The notes under the pieces were generated by a model. The model worked only from the letters and a program-made list of their open reading frames with translations. It made no database searches and was not told the DNA's origin. From Nicotiana tabacum (Eukaryota > Streptophyta > Magnoliopsida > Solanales > Solanaceae), in assembly GCF_000715075.1 (NCBI RefSeq), contig NC_134081.1:111078289-111142288 (forward strand): 64,000 nucleotides of DNA, written 5' to 3'. This document shows positions 22,129 through 33,721 of the stretch, piece by piece. How positions within the stretch are numbered: the stretch's first letter is position 1; every line of letters begins with the position of its first letter. The position numbers and the translations under genes are program-made.

Positions 22129-24124
22129 CCCCATCAATCTTTCCACATTTGCAACCTTTAGTATAAAAGAATGAGAAATATATGGTCTTGGACATACCTG
22201 AGGAATATTCACTTGACCTTTCGTCTTTATTTTCTTATTCTAACCTTGATCATGGGGATTTTATTTTTGGGGATTTACAGGAATATGTATGGATTGATCA
22301 TGTGAAAGAATGCATAAACAATTTAAGGATCATCATCAACGAGCAATTCACTTCTCAAGATGAGGACAAGAAAGAAAGAAAAGAGCGGGTCTTGCAGGTA
22401 TCATCAGAAGAATTGGGCTTAATGAGCTCCACAAAAAGTCCCAAGGAGCGAAAACAATGAATGAATTCAGAATTAGGGGTAAAGTTCATAGGTTCTCGGA
22501 AGAGAAGAAAATTCAGGGAAGTTTCCTTTACCTCTTTCTTTTTAATTGTGTATCATGCCATAACTTAAAGTGTGGGGTGGGGGATATGTTGTATGTATGT
22601 ATGTATATTAGTTTTAGTTTTTGTTAGTTGTAGTAGTTAGAGATAGATAATAATTGAAAAAACCATTAAAAGTTTAAATTTTTTGATTTTTCCTGACGAT
22701 GGATATCATTCGACAGGTTTCTTGAGGGATTAAAGTCGAAAGAAAAAAGACAAAAATATTTTCTTTTATTCGGTAGTGTAATAATTCCCCCTTGGTTTTT
22801 CTTTGTGTCGCGGTTCTTTTCCTAGGATTTTGTTTGAACCAGATATAGTTAGTTTTTATTTTGCAGAGTAGTATAAAACCTTGTGCTATGATTGGAATTG
22901 AAAGCAATATCTCTTGATTTTATTATAACTTGGGAATAGTAAGTGCTTTAGTTGTGACGCTTAGGCTCAGTTTTTTACTCTTGTATAAGTACCTTAAATT
23001 GTATGATCTTAACTTTTCTTAACTACTTTGACTAGAGTGTCTTGATAATCCAATCTTGAGTGAGTTATGTGCCATGTGTGTGTGAGGTTTTGTGTATTCT
23101 GTGCATTGCATTTGATGTCTAGAACTTACCCCGTATGTTTGCAAAGCGAAATAGTAGTTTTATTCAATCTTGGAAGTAATATAGGTATTTCTTTGTTGAG
23201 CCAATGATATGTTTACCCACCTAATTATTATGTATCTTAGTTAACCCCTTTGGGCTTGTAATCTTGTTTCTTTGGCAACCACATTACAAGCCTTACCCAT
23301 TTGTTTGAATTGACCATCTATGTGAACCTTATACTTCTCGTGAGAATTTGAATTCGGTATGAACTTTGTAAAAGTTGAAGTGTGGGGTGGTTGATTTGGC
23401 TTTTGAATGGAACTATTGAAATAAGGAGAAAGAAGCAATGTTTTGAAAAAGTAAGAGCCACTTGAAATGAAAAAGAAAAAAAATTAGTGTATGATTGTGA
23501 AAAATATTCCTTGATAGTGGTAACTTAATGTAATTGTGCTTAAAGAAGTAGGGAGTTAATGTATATTGATGTGAAGTTGGAATTATGGTTTGACATAAGT
23601 GTGGGGTTTTGAACAATGAAATATATGTATTAAAGTACTTAGGGAGGTGTAGTCACTCTTATATCTAAATGTATCATACGCATCCCGCATCCTACATTAC
23701 AACCAATTAAAGTCCTACTTGATCCTTGACTAAATGAGCTCAATTAGTAGAGTAGTACACTACGGGAAAGCCTATGGTACATCTTTTGTGGCATATGAAT
23801 GTTACTTCTAAGAGTGAGTGAATTCTTTCTATCTTGAGTTCCTAAGTGTGCTTAAATTTTATTGTTTGTGGAACTACTCTCTATTGTTGTGTGAGGGCAC
23901 TTGATTCATAAAGGAAAAGTAATGTCGTTGACCTCTTTGTTAGAGTAAGTGAGCGGGTTATAAATAATGCGTGGTGCTTTTGAGTCAAATCTTAAGGCGA
24001 GGATGTTATAGTATTGTACTTAATATGGTTTAAATATTCTTGGTGTGATAAGTTGTGAGAGTTGTTGAAAAAGGTCGTGTTTATATGAAGTGTAGTTTGA
24101 TTACTTGAGGACGAGCAATGGTTT
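22129..24124 (+). other. G internal region after the hAT element
   Basis: Holds a 92-codon open frame at 22182-22460 (MVLDIPEEYSLDLSSLFSYSNLDHGDF..., acidic then Lys/Glu-rich) of unknown function, possibly the gag relic's continuation. The rest is non-coding. Copies of the purine-rich AAGTGTGGGGT(G) motif occur at 22568, 23378 and 23597, besides the true polypurine tract. Confidence 0.55.
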
Positions 24125-24137
24125 AAGTGCGGGGTGT
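24125..24137 (+). promoter_or_regulatory. G polypurine tract
   Basis: AAGTGCGGGGTGT directly before the 3' LTR, preceded by TTGAGGACGAGCAATGG. Confidence 0.8.
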
Positions 24138-25516
24138 TGATGGTAGGCTATAATCTCATATTTTAGTCGCTTATTGCACTCTAATTCACTGCACTTTATT
24201 CATGTTTGAGCTTTAATTGATAGTGTTTCACACTTATTGTGTGTTTTATGCCTGGTAGGAGTGATTCCGAGCTATGTAGATGTTATGGAATGAATTCGAG
24301 CTATTAGGAGCTTTGAAGTCTGAGTAAAAGCCCAAGGGATTAAGCCGGGATCGTGTTCGGGGGTCAAGGACCAAATCTGGATGTCAAAAATTGACATTTG
24401 ATCAGAACTCTGAGAAATCTCCACTGCCGCGGCGCGTGGGGCCGAGATTGTGCAAATTCCTGTTGTCTGTCAGAAGTTAGCTCTCTGGATTTTCCCACTA
24501 ATGCCCCGCATGGTGCGTTGCCCCATGCGGTGCGCTTGTGTAATTTTTACAGAGTGAAAATCTTTTTTTGGCTAGGAGAAGGTGGTTTCGTCTCGGCCCG
24601 ACCCTATTTGGTATAAATACACGGGAAAATGTTATTTTCAGGAGTTTTGACACATTCGACCTAAGGAGGCTAAGGAGGAGATGGAAGAACAGGAGCACAC
24701 GGATTTCATCATTCCTTCCTCACTCAAAATCCGAGTTTGGATCGAATTTATGTTTTTCTATACTTTTATTATATTTGTGATGAATTGCTCCATGTCTATG
24801 GAGTAGTTCTCTTTAGGGTTTGATGGATTTGGTGTATTGATGATTGTTTGTGGATTATAACTCTAGTTTTATGTATTGAAGCGTTTTTGGATGATTTAAT
24901 TGTTGCATTTTTATTCACTTGTTCAGGTAATCGAGAGAGGCATAGCTTGTGATATCTTTGCATTATATCGTTGACTGAGTTCATTAATTCTTCTTAGTAA
25001 TCGAAAGAGGCTAGGTTAATCATTGATTAAACCTAGTTAGGAGGATAATCGAGAGAAGTTCTCCTTAACACCAATCCACAACGCATTCCTGCATATCTTC
25101 ACGTACTTAAATTGGTTCATCTTGTGAGGTTAAGACTTAATTGAGAGAGGAGTTTTTCCTAACGTTTGAACTGGTAATTGAGTGAATTCGAAAAACTCAC
25201 TTGATCATTAGAAGTGAATTATCTAGAGTTAGATCTCAAACAATTAGCTTGCACCTATCCTATCAAAACCCTATCTTCTCCCATTGATAACCTTCTTTGC
25301 TTATTTCTTGCTTCGATTGTCATTTGTCAATAGCTTTAGATTCTTAGTTAATTTTAGTTAGACATCTTATAAATCTCAATTGTTGATTCTCCTGGATAGC
25401 AACCAAGCTAGAAACTACAAGAATACTGTTTAAATACAATTCATGTGGATACGATATTGTACTATACTATATTTGATTAGCGAGCAGAATTTAAGTGTGT
25501 GTTTCGAGCTTGTTAA
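24138..25516 (+). repeat. G, 3' LTR
   Basis: Aligns with 18966-20356 from TGATGGTAGGC to GCTTGTTAA. The TATA box is at 24612-24619, and the GC-rich block at about 24425-24540 has changed words. Confidence 0.92.
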
Positions 25517-25521
25517 ATTTT

Positions 25522-26204
25522 CCTCCGTAAAAAGATACTTGCACTTAATATTTACACTAATTTTACAGATGATATTTATTTTTGTTTTTATTTTTATTTA
25601 TATTTATGAATCTTAAAGTCAAAGGTTGTGCTCACGCCACAATCAACTTTTCAATTCATCCGCCGAATGGTATGTAGATCAATTTAACCAAAGCAAACCA
25701 GTCAAGATACTTCCACTTCCCCCTTCCGTTTTAGGAACTAAACGTAGCGTAAAAAAAAGAGATTGGTCTAGTTGCAATTAAATTTTAGTGTTCATTACAG
25801 TCTAGGTTTGGTGTAGGTGGGACTCTAACTGTTCTTAAACTATAATTGAGTTGATTTGAAAATTTTGGAGAAACAAATTTTATTTATAAGGCTATTTTAC
25901 TTTGAAATTGCGGCAACCTATAATAAGAGTGAATCCAATAATAGAAATCTCTTGGGAAATATGCATAGACACCGCATTCTGGTTGACCAGTGATAAGCAC
26001 AATTTGTTTCCTAAGAGTTGACCAATATATTCATAGGAGCTTAAAAGGATTTCTAATTGTCAAATCATATGACTACTTATTTGTATTTATTAGGGGATGT
26101 TATATTATTGTACCTTGACTAAAATTAGTAGTCCTTAACTTTGTAAAACTATGTAAGTAGAGAAATAAAAAGAAAAAGCACATTTTCTTTGTTGAAGGTT
26201 AAAT
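25522..26204. other. Intergenic AT-rich DNA
   Basis: I see no gene, defined repeat or transposon end in this stretch. Confidence 0.4.
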
Positions 26205-26419
26205 ACAACAACAACCCAATATAATCCCACTAATGGGGTCTGGAAAAGGTAGTGTGTACGCAGATATTAACCCTACCCCTAAGGTAGAAAAACTGTTTTC
26301 GATAGTCTCTCGGCTCCCTCCCTCCAAGAACTCCCCCACATTGCTCTTAGGGTGACTCGAACTCACAACCTCTTGGTCGGAAGTGAAGAGTGTTCACCAC
26401 TAGAGCAACCCACTCTTAT
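26205..26419 (-). mobile_element. tRNA-derived SINE (TS/SolS type)
   Basis: On the minus strand: TGCTCTAGTGGTGA (A box, 26394-26407), GTTCGAGTC (B box, 26354-26362), a body with CCTCCCTCC-type and TACGCAGA words, and an end in TTGTTGTTGTA (from 26205). This is the Solanaceae TS/SolS SINE layout with TTG repeats in place of poly-A. Target duplications are not obvious, so the 5' border is approximate. Confidence 0.85.
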
Positions 26420-26636
26420 CAAAAGGCCATAAATCTCGTCAAAACTAAAGCGCCAGACGTGCTGTCACCCTAACAAAGTATAGGAGGCGTGCAAGCGGAA
26501 AAATGTGAAACGGTATGCAAAAGTAAATGATATATGTACCATAAAAAAGAGAAAATTCAAGCTTAAGGCTTCGAACCTTTTTCCTCTCTTTTTTTCGTTT
26601 TTGGAGAAGTACCCTTTCTTTCCTTATAAACTGCTA

Positions 26637-26908
26637 CTCCCTCCGATCCACAACAAGTGATCAATTTGCTTTGGATATACCCATTGAAAAAATATAAAAT
26701 TTTAGACAAAAATAGTTAGTGTGAGTAAACTACCCTTAATTAAATGTTGCAGCATAGTTAATGTGAGGAGTAAAAGACTTTTTAGAGATACGTACATAAG
26801 GGTAATTTTGGAAAAATAAATTGAATTTTTTCTTGATTATATAAATGGTCACTTATTTTGGACCAAAATAAAAGGGCAAATTGGTCACTTATTGTGGACC
26901 GGAGAGAG
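26637..26908. mobile_element. Stowaway (Tc1/mariner) MITE
   Basis: 272 bp. Ends are CTCCCTCCGATCCACAA and, reversed, CTCTCTCCGGTCCACAA, flanked by TA on both sides (26635-26636 and 26909-26910). The body is AT-rich and non-coding. A TGGTCACTTATT word is duplicated near the right end (about 26846 and 26882). Confidence 0.92.
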
Positions 26909-26910
26909 TA

Positions 26911-28089
26911 GTAAATAAACCATCACTTTGCGCGGTGAAACGGTTCTTTCTATAAATTTAGTTATAAACAAACTTATAATACTAAAATAAAAACAAATGA
27001 ATTTAATGTAAGCCATACGATAACTATGCCTCAATCCCAAATAGTAATAATACAAACAGAAATTATAAATCAAATGTCTAAGTAAAAAATAAATGTAGCA
27101 AAAATAAAAGAGCTATTTAAGTTCCATTATCCTCAAAGTTGCCTCTAAAACATAGGGTAAGTAAGCCCTCTCAAAAAGCACACTCCAGAAAACAAAAACT
27201 TCACCAAAAATAAGCAATACCGTGCTGACTGTTGATCTTCTACAGGTTCATTAGTTACGTTGTTACAGGCTTCAAAAGGGCCTCTTATAAACAAGGGAAG
27301 GTGAAAAGATGCAAGATAATTAGAGATTTTTAAGCAAAATGAGAAGAGAAAAATTACAAAATCTTTTTCTTTTCTTTTGAAAAGAAATTACAATAATGCT
27401 GTTTCCTTTAGTTTCTAGTTTTATAATTGGAAACTCCATCTTTATTATTTATACATACACGATATTCTTTGATATTAGTATGTGCAAATTTGATTTCGTT
27501 TCCTAAAAAAGTTAAAATGTTGTACTTCTATAACTGTATCATATTTTAAATGGTCATAAAAATAAAGAAATGAAAAGAAAAATTGCAAAAATAAGCTGCT
27601 CTATTCACTGTTATGGGCTTGCCAACTTACAGTATGTAGGATGCATTGGAACCCCATAAAGTGATTCGTGTCTACCGTTTCCGCTGTCTTTTTTGGGTAA
27701 TTGATTGGAAAACATATCTATATGCGTACAATTCAATTACAAACTTATTGGAAGTCATTCATACACCTCTAATCTTAACTTTTAGGATTTAACTAAATCT
27801 ATTATATATCCCACAAAAGTTAGTTATTCCATGATTAATGTCACGGAATATGAAATTAATATATTTATAAATTATTCTTAGAGTCTTACAATGAAAATTT
27901 ACACATACCCCATGATTGAGATGTGTTCCACATCCTTGGAGAGAGTAACCTTTCCAGGAAGTTTGTATGGACCTTTTACAATCTAATATAAAAGAAACAC
28001 GAGTAGCACAATAGAAAATTTAACTTGACAAACTTCAAACATGTGGAAGCATTACAATAGATGAAGCACATAATCATAGTGAGCCCAGA
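26911..28089. other. Intergenic DNA between MITE and CACTA element
   Basis: AT-rich. No coding frame above 62 codons and no recognisable element. A fragment of host gene flank cannot be excluded. Confidence 0.4.
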
Positions 28090-28092
28090 TAA

Positions 28093-28560
28093 CAATATTA
28101 GAAAATGTCAAATTTTCGACCGTGAAAATCGTCGAAAATTGATCGAAAATTTAAAAATTTCTGATGAATTTCTATCCGAAATCAAAAGGTCGGAAAATAG
28201 ATGGCCGGAAAGATTTTCGATGAAATCAGTCGAAAACTTCCAACCGTTTTGGTCGCAAATTTGAAAAATTGGGATGACCAAATAAATTCAAATGTTTCGA
28301 CTACTTTAGTCAGTAAATTCGCGACCGATTCCGTTGCCATATTAAAAAAAATATTAATAATTTTTTTTTTGTTCCGACACAAACGATCTGAAGATTTTAA
28401 AAATAAATTAAAATTAAATTCAATATTTACGACCGATTTGATCGGAAATTTAAAAATTAATTAAATAAATAATAAAATCTTCAAACCATTTTGGTCAGAA
28501 ATCTAAGAATTTTCAAGTAAATATTCCAACCATAGTGGTCGGAAATCAGTCGGAAAATTA
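28093..28560. repeat. CACTA left subterminal region
   Basis: Degenerate repeats of GACCG, TCGGAAAAT and GTCGAAAA words in both orientations, probably transposase-binding sites by analogy with En/Spm. 28561-28874 continues as non-coding CACTA sequence. Confidence 0.75.
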
Positions 28561-28874
28561 GGTAAATGTCAGCATAATTTTGTTGTATTTTAGCTACACT
28601 ACCTGCCAATTCAAACAACCAAACACACAATCAACCATTCAACCTAATATCACAATTACTCAAGCAATTGAACCCAAAACATCAAATATCACACTAGTTT
28701 AAGCATTACAAAGCCTTCAAATAAGTGTAAACACTTCAATTAAACCACATTAGTTTCAACAAAATCGCATTCAAGTCTAAAACACTTTGAGCAAAAAACA
28801 TTCACAATCAAGTCTAAAAATCAACTAAGTCTATAATCTGCCAAGTCTAAATATCATATTACAGAACCCAACTA

Positions 28875-29054
28875 CTACTCATCAGTTTCAGTTTCCTTAT
28901 TATTTGATTCCTCCATTGTACGTTGATTGCCATGCTTTTCCATGAATGTCGACATCATAGCAATTTTTTCTTGAGCGGTGCTCCATTGTTGCGTCAACTC
29001 CTAAATTTGTGTTTTTATACATTCAAAGTCTCGGGATGAAGCAAAAACACCACT
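28875..29054 (-). pseudogene. CACTA second-ORF last exon relic
   Basis: The minus strand, after a splice-acceptor-like TATTTAG, reads SGVFASSRDFECIKTQI, then a TAG stop, then ELTQQWSTAQEKIAMMSTF and MEKHGNQRTMEE, ending in a Glu/Thr-rich tail and TAG at 28875-28877. It has the coiled-coil look of the C-terminus of plant Ptta/En/Spm proteins. The internal TAG fits CAG-to-TAG. Family assignment is by context and pattern. Confidence 0.6.
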
Positions 29055-29223
29055 AAATAATATAACTGGATGAATGGAGAAAGGTTGTATTCAAAGTCCA
29101 TAGACCCTATCTTTATTTATTTTTACAAGAAATAAAGAAAATTAAAGTAAAATGAGCAAGAGAAGAAACACACAACTTGAGCAAACTAATATTAAAATGG
29201 ATATTACTAAAAAAGCTCTATAC

Positions 29224-29334
29224 CTTTAATTACTCAACCGGCCGCATGTATGTATTTCGTAGTCATATCTTCGGGCGATGATTAGGAACAAGCTGAATTT
29301 GTTGCCATTCCTCCGATCTTTTTTGATACCCTTC
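29224..29334 (-). pseudogene. CACTA second-ORF internal exon relic
   Basis: Minus strand: acceptor TTTATTTCAG, then EGYQKRSEEWQQIQLVPNH, then stops, then a donor-like AAAG/GTATAG. It is separated from the upstream exon at 37020 by insertion A. Confidence 0.5.
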
Positions 29335-30385
29335 CTGAAATAAAATGATAAATATTATATAAAAAAATAATCTTAAGGAAAAAATAAAAGTATTTGTCAC
29401 AACCCCAAATTCCCTCCGTAGGATGTCGTGATGGCACCGTCTCTAAGACTAGGTAAGCCTATCAATGCGGAATAATAATAAATATCTGAAATAATTAAAC
29501 TACAATTCAAGCAATTTCAACTCCCAAAACCCGGTAGAAATAAGTTACAAGCTTCTAAGAATTTATCCTCGATGTCTCTATATAACAGAGTCTAAAGAAA
29601 ATAAGGAAGCAACATAACAAGAATAGAAGGGGACTTCGGAGTCTGCGGGCGTTGGTAGATATACCTCGAAGTCTCCTCGTACAACTAGTTTACTGATGCG
29701 TGGTTTGATAAGATGTACCTGGATCTACACAAAAAGATGTGCAGAAGCGTAGTATGAGTACACCACAGCGGTACCCAATAAGTGCCAAGCCTAACCTCGG
29801 TAGAGTAGTGACGAGGTCAGGTCAGGCCCTACTGGAGAATAAATAATGGCATGGTAAAATGTTTAAACAATATTATAAGATAAAATGACAATGGAAATGA
29901 ATCAAGTAGTATGTCACATTTAATTACATCAAATAATGGAAAATAAATACATCGTAAAAACAAAATAGAATTCTTTTCAACTTTAAGAAAATCACACAAT
30001 AATCAAAGACAACTGCGGCCATAAATCAATATCAACAAGGGCATTCCCAAGGTACCGCCTCGTAGTCCCAAATCATAAACAAATTCACAATATCTTATTT
30101 CCTTATCTCACCGCGGGAGCCTTCACAATTTATTTGAAAGAAAATATTTTTCCCGAAATAGCATCTCGTGTTATAGCCATCGTTTTCACAGCGCATGACT
30201 TCTAGTTGTTCCCCCTACTAGCAGCGCGTATCAAGCCACCTTTATCTCACCGCATGCATTTCAATACCCAGACCTTATACCACCGCATGCGTATCAATAT
30301 CATAATATATCATAATTTGCACCTCAAGTGCTCAAATAATTTAACTTGCCAAAATAATTCAACAACAATATTTTTCCACAATAAA

Positions 30386-30557
30386 GAGCTCACGGCTCAT
30401 GCCAAAATAAATCATCAATAATATTTTTCCACAATAAAGAGCTCACGCCTCATGTCAAAATAATTCAACAATAATATTTTTCCACAATAAAGAGCTCACG
30501 GCTCATGTCAAAATAATTCAACAATAATATTTTTTCACAATAAAGAGCTCACTGCTC
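30386..30557. repeat. 53-bp tandem repeat with stem-loop core, A left LTR
   Basis: Four units start at 30386, 30439, 30492 and 30545. The core is GAGC-TCACG-GCTC or variants, a 4-bp stem with a 5-nt loop. A different stem of the same form, GCAC-CTCAA-GTGC, lies just before at 30320-30332. Confidence 0.9.
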
Positions 30558-31555
30558 CATCACAATGAGTACGAAAATCTTACAAAAATATTCAGGAGTA
30601 AATAATTCAGGAAAATAATATTTCAAAATCTTTAATACGTTGCTTCAATATCAAGTTTAAAAATGTCAAATACTTCATATTAATAATATTTAATTTAAAG
30701 AAAATCAACCTTCAAATAATGCACAGAATAAAAGAAACCAAGTTCCAACTAAACAGATAAAATAAATAGCAGGAAAAGGTCAAGCAAATTTAAAAATATA
30801 AACATTAAATCAATAATGAAGAATATAATAAAATGAAATAATTTAATTAATGCACAATAGTGATCTACATAATTTAAAATATAATTTTCACATTTAGCCC
30901 GTGTACACACTCGTCACCTCGTGTACACGACTTTTCACACATTACAATTATCAATCCTAGGAGAATTTCTCCCACACAAGGTTAGACAAGTCACTTACCT
31001 CGACTTGCTCCAATTTAACCAAATATTTTCTTCGATTTTCCGACTCCGATCGACTCGTATCTAGTCATAACTAATTCGATACAGTCAACAAAAATTATAG
31101 TAATCAATTTCATAAGAAAATATTGCATTTTTCAATAAAATTCGAAATTAGCTCAAAATTTGCCCGTGGGGCCCACATCTCGGAATCCGGCGAAACTTAC
31201 AAAATCCGATAACCCATTCAATTACGAGTCCACCCATACCAATTTTATCAAATTCCGATAAAAACTCGACCTCCAAATCTTAATTTTTTTTTTTTTTAAA
31301 GATTTTGGGAAAATCTTGATTTTTCTTCCATAAATTCACGGATTCATGATTTAAATGAGTATGCAATCATGAAATATAAACAATATAGGATAAGAAACAA
31401 TTACCCCAATATTTTTCCATGAATATCGCCCAAAAATCGCCCAAGAACCGTGCTCCAAAAATCCAAAACGAAATGAAGGAAATGACCATTTTTGGTCCTT
31501 AAGTTTCTGCCCACCCGTCACTAAAAGTTCATTTTCCGTCACTAAAAGTCTACTA

Positions 31556-31935
31556 GAAACTGCTCTACCAGTTTTTCTTCAATCGATCATAACCTTATGT
31601 ACAAAGGTCCAAATGATGAATGGTTTAACTTTCTGAAAACTAGAATAACACGACTACAACTTTTGTGTTTTGCAAATATTCCGATTCCTTATGAATTGCA
31701 AGATATAAGCTTCCAAAGTCGGCTCCACGCATCAGAATTTCTGGCGAAACTGCTCTACCAGCCTTCATTCAATCTATCATAACTTTCTCTATAAATGTCC
31801 AAATAATGAATGGTTTAACTTTATGGAAACTAGAATCAAACGACTACAACTTTAATGTTTTGAAAATGTTTTGATTCCTTATGAATTACGAGATATAGGA
31901 TTCCAAAGTTGGATCCACGCACCAAAAATATTTGG
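31556..31935. repeat. 190-bp tandem duplication, A left LTR
   Basis: GAAACTGCTCTACCAG recurs at 31556 and 31746, and the following 190 bp (TCAATC.ATCATAAC, ATGAATGGTTTAACTTT, CGACTACAACTTT, TCCTTATGAATT) is repeated with divergence. The right LTR has the same pair at about 35806 and 35996, so it predates insertion. Confidence 0.88.
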
Positions 31936-32817
31936 CGAAATTTCTGCAAATTTCTTGCGAAATTTCTGCAAATTTCCAGCAACCCTCTTTGTCCGAAATC
32001 CATTCCGTTTACCTTTCGAAATCTACCCGAGACCCTCGGGACCTTAACCAATTATTCCAACATGTCCCAAAATACAATACGAACTTAGTTGAGGCTTCAA
32101 ACCATATCAAATAACATCAAAACGACGAATCGCACCTCAAATCAAAATCTATGAACTTTGAACTTTCAAATTCTATATCTTGTGCCGAAACACATCAAAT
32201 CAATTCGGAATGACTTTAAATTTTGCACACAAGTCATAAATAACATAACAGACCTATTCCATTTTCCAGAATCGGATTCCGACCTTGATATAAAAAAGTC
32301 AACCACCCGGTCAAACTTCCCAAAAATTTAACTTTTGGCATGTCAAGCCTAATTCCACTACGGACTTTCAAATAAAATTTCGATCATGCTCCTAAGTCCA
32401 AAATCACCATACAGAGCTGTTGGAATTATCAAAATTCTATTCCGGGGTCGTTTGCACATAATTTAACATCCGGTCACTATTTGAACTTAAACTTTTAATT
32501 TTTCATCAAAATTCCATATCTCGGGCTAGGGACCTCGGAATTTGATTCCTGCATATGTCTAAGTCCCAAATCACGATACGGACCTACCGGAACTGTCAAA
32601 ATACTGATCCGAGTCTGTTTGTTAAAAGTGTTGACCAAAGTCAACTCAGTTGAGTTTTAAAGCTCTAATTCACATTTTAATTCATTTTTTACCTGAAAAC
32701 TTTTCGAAAAATTTTACGGACTGCACACGCAAGTCGAGGAATGATAAATAGTATTTTTCGAGGACTTAGAATACAAAAAAAATAATAAATTTAAAGATGA
32801 CATTTTGAGTCATCACA

Positions 32818-33721
32818 TTCTCCACCTCTAAAACAAATGTTCGTCCTCGAACGGAGTTAGAAAAAATACCTAAGCTGGTGAATAAGTGTGGATAACAGCT
32901 GTGCATATCATGCTCGGTCTCCCAAGTCGCCTCCTCGACCGGATGACCCCTCCACTGAACCTTCACGGAAGCAATGTTCTTTGACCTCAGCTTTCGAACA
33001 TGCCTATCCAAAATAGCCATTGGTTCCCCAACATAAGATAGATCCTTGTCCAACTGAACCGAACTGAAGTCTAACACATGAGACAGATCGCCGTGATATT
33101 TACGAAGCATGGAAATATGGAATACCGGATGAATCGCAGAGAGACTAAGTGGTAGTGCAAGTTTGTAAGCCACCTCTCCAACTCACTCAAGAATCTCAAA
33201 AGGCCCAATATACCTACGTCTCAAATTGCCCTTCTTCCCGAACCTCATCACACCCTTCATAGGCGAAACCCGGAGTAATACCCGCTCACCAACCATAAAC
33301 GCAATATCACGAACCTTCCGATTCGCATAACTCTTCTGTCTAGATTGGGATGTACGAAGTCAATCCTAAATCAACTTAACCTTTTCCAAGGCATCCTGAA
33401 CCAAGTCTGTACCCAATAGCCTAGCCTCGCCCGGTTCGAACTAACCCACTGGGGACCGGCACCGTCTACCCTACAAGGCCTCATACGGAGCCATCTGAAT
33501 GCTTGACTGGAAACTATTGTTGTAAGCAAACTACGCAAGTGGTAAGAACTGATCCCAAGCACCCCCAAAATCTATCACACACGCATGAAACATATCCTCC
33601 ATTATCTGAATCGTACGTTCGGACTGCCCGCCCGTCTGAGGGTGAAATGTTGTACTCAACTCCATACGAGTACCCAAATCTCGATGTACAGCCCTCCAAA
33701 ATTGTAAGGTAAACGTGTACA
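32818..33721 (-). pseudogene. A, integrase C-terminus and chromodomain
   Basis: Minus strand: [33 protein letters not shown], with the catalytic Glu of DDE in SERT (about 33600-33720), then [22 protein letters not shown]. After frame breaks come the GKKGKLSPRYIGP-type region (about 33190-33260), PVFHISMLRKYHGD, and a chromodomain: EPMAILDRHVRKLRSKNIA, then SVKVQWRGHPVEEATWE. The frame shifts again before the FEDEHLF tail. In live elements the chromodomain steers integration to heterochromatin. Confidence 0.88.

Larger units (their letters stand above)
18966..25516 (+). mobile_element. Non-autonomous Athila-like LTR retrotransposon 'G'
   Basis: LTRs of 1391 and 1379 bp and the 5-bp duplication ATTTT (18961-18965 and 25517-25521). 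The primer site is TGGCGCCGTTGCCGGGGA, the tRNA-Asp type used by Athila/Tat-like gypsy elements. The 3.8-kb internal part keeps only a gag-like N-terminal relic and no protease, RT or integrase. The polypurine tract AAGTGCGGGGTG precedes the 3' LTR. A hAT element sits in the gag relic. LTR family assignment is by primer site and style, not by pol. Confidence 0.9.
29395..32817 (-). repeat. A, left LTR (3' LTR), complete
   Basis: 3423 bp, TGTCACAACCCC ... CATCACA on the plus strand. It contains a 4 x 53-bp tandem block (30386-30557) and a 190-bp tandem duplication (from 31556). The right copy is nearly identical over most of its length by eye. Confidence 0.95.

Noticed and set aside
28182..28464. 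Overlapping frames in the CACTA left end
   Set aside because: They arise from subterminal repeats and share no motif with transposases.
30386..30557. CRISPR-like array (regular 53-bp spacing); also 59262-59486
   Set aside because: The whole unit repeats, so there are no unique spacers, and the sequence is plant LTR DNA.
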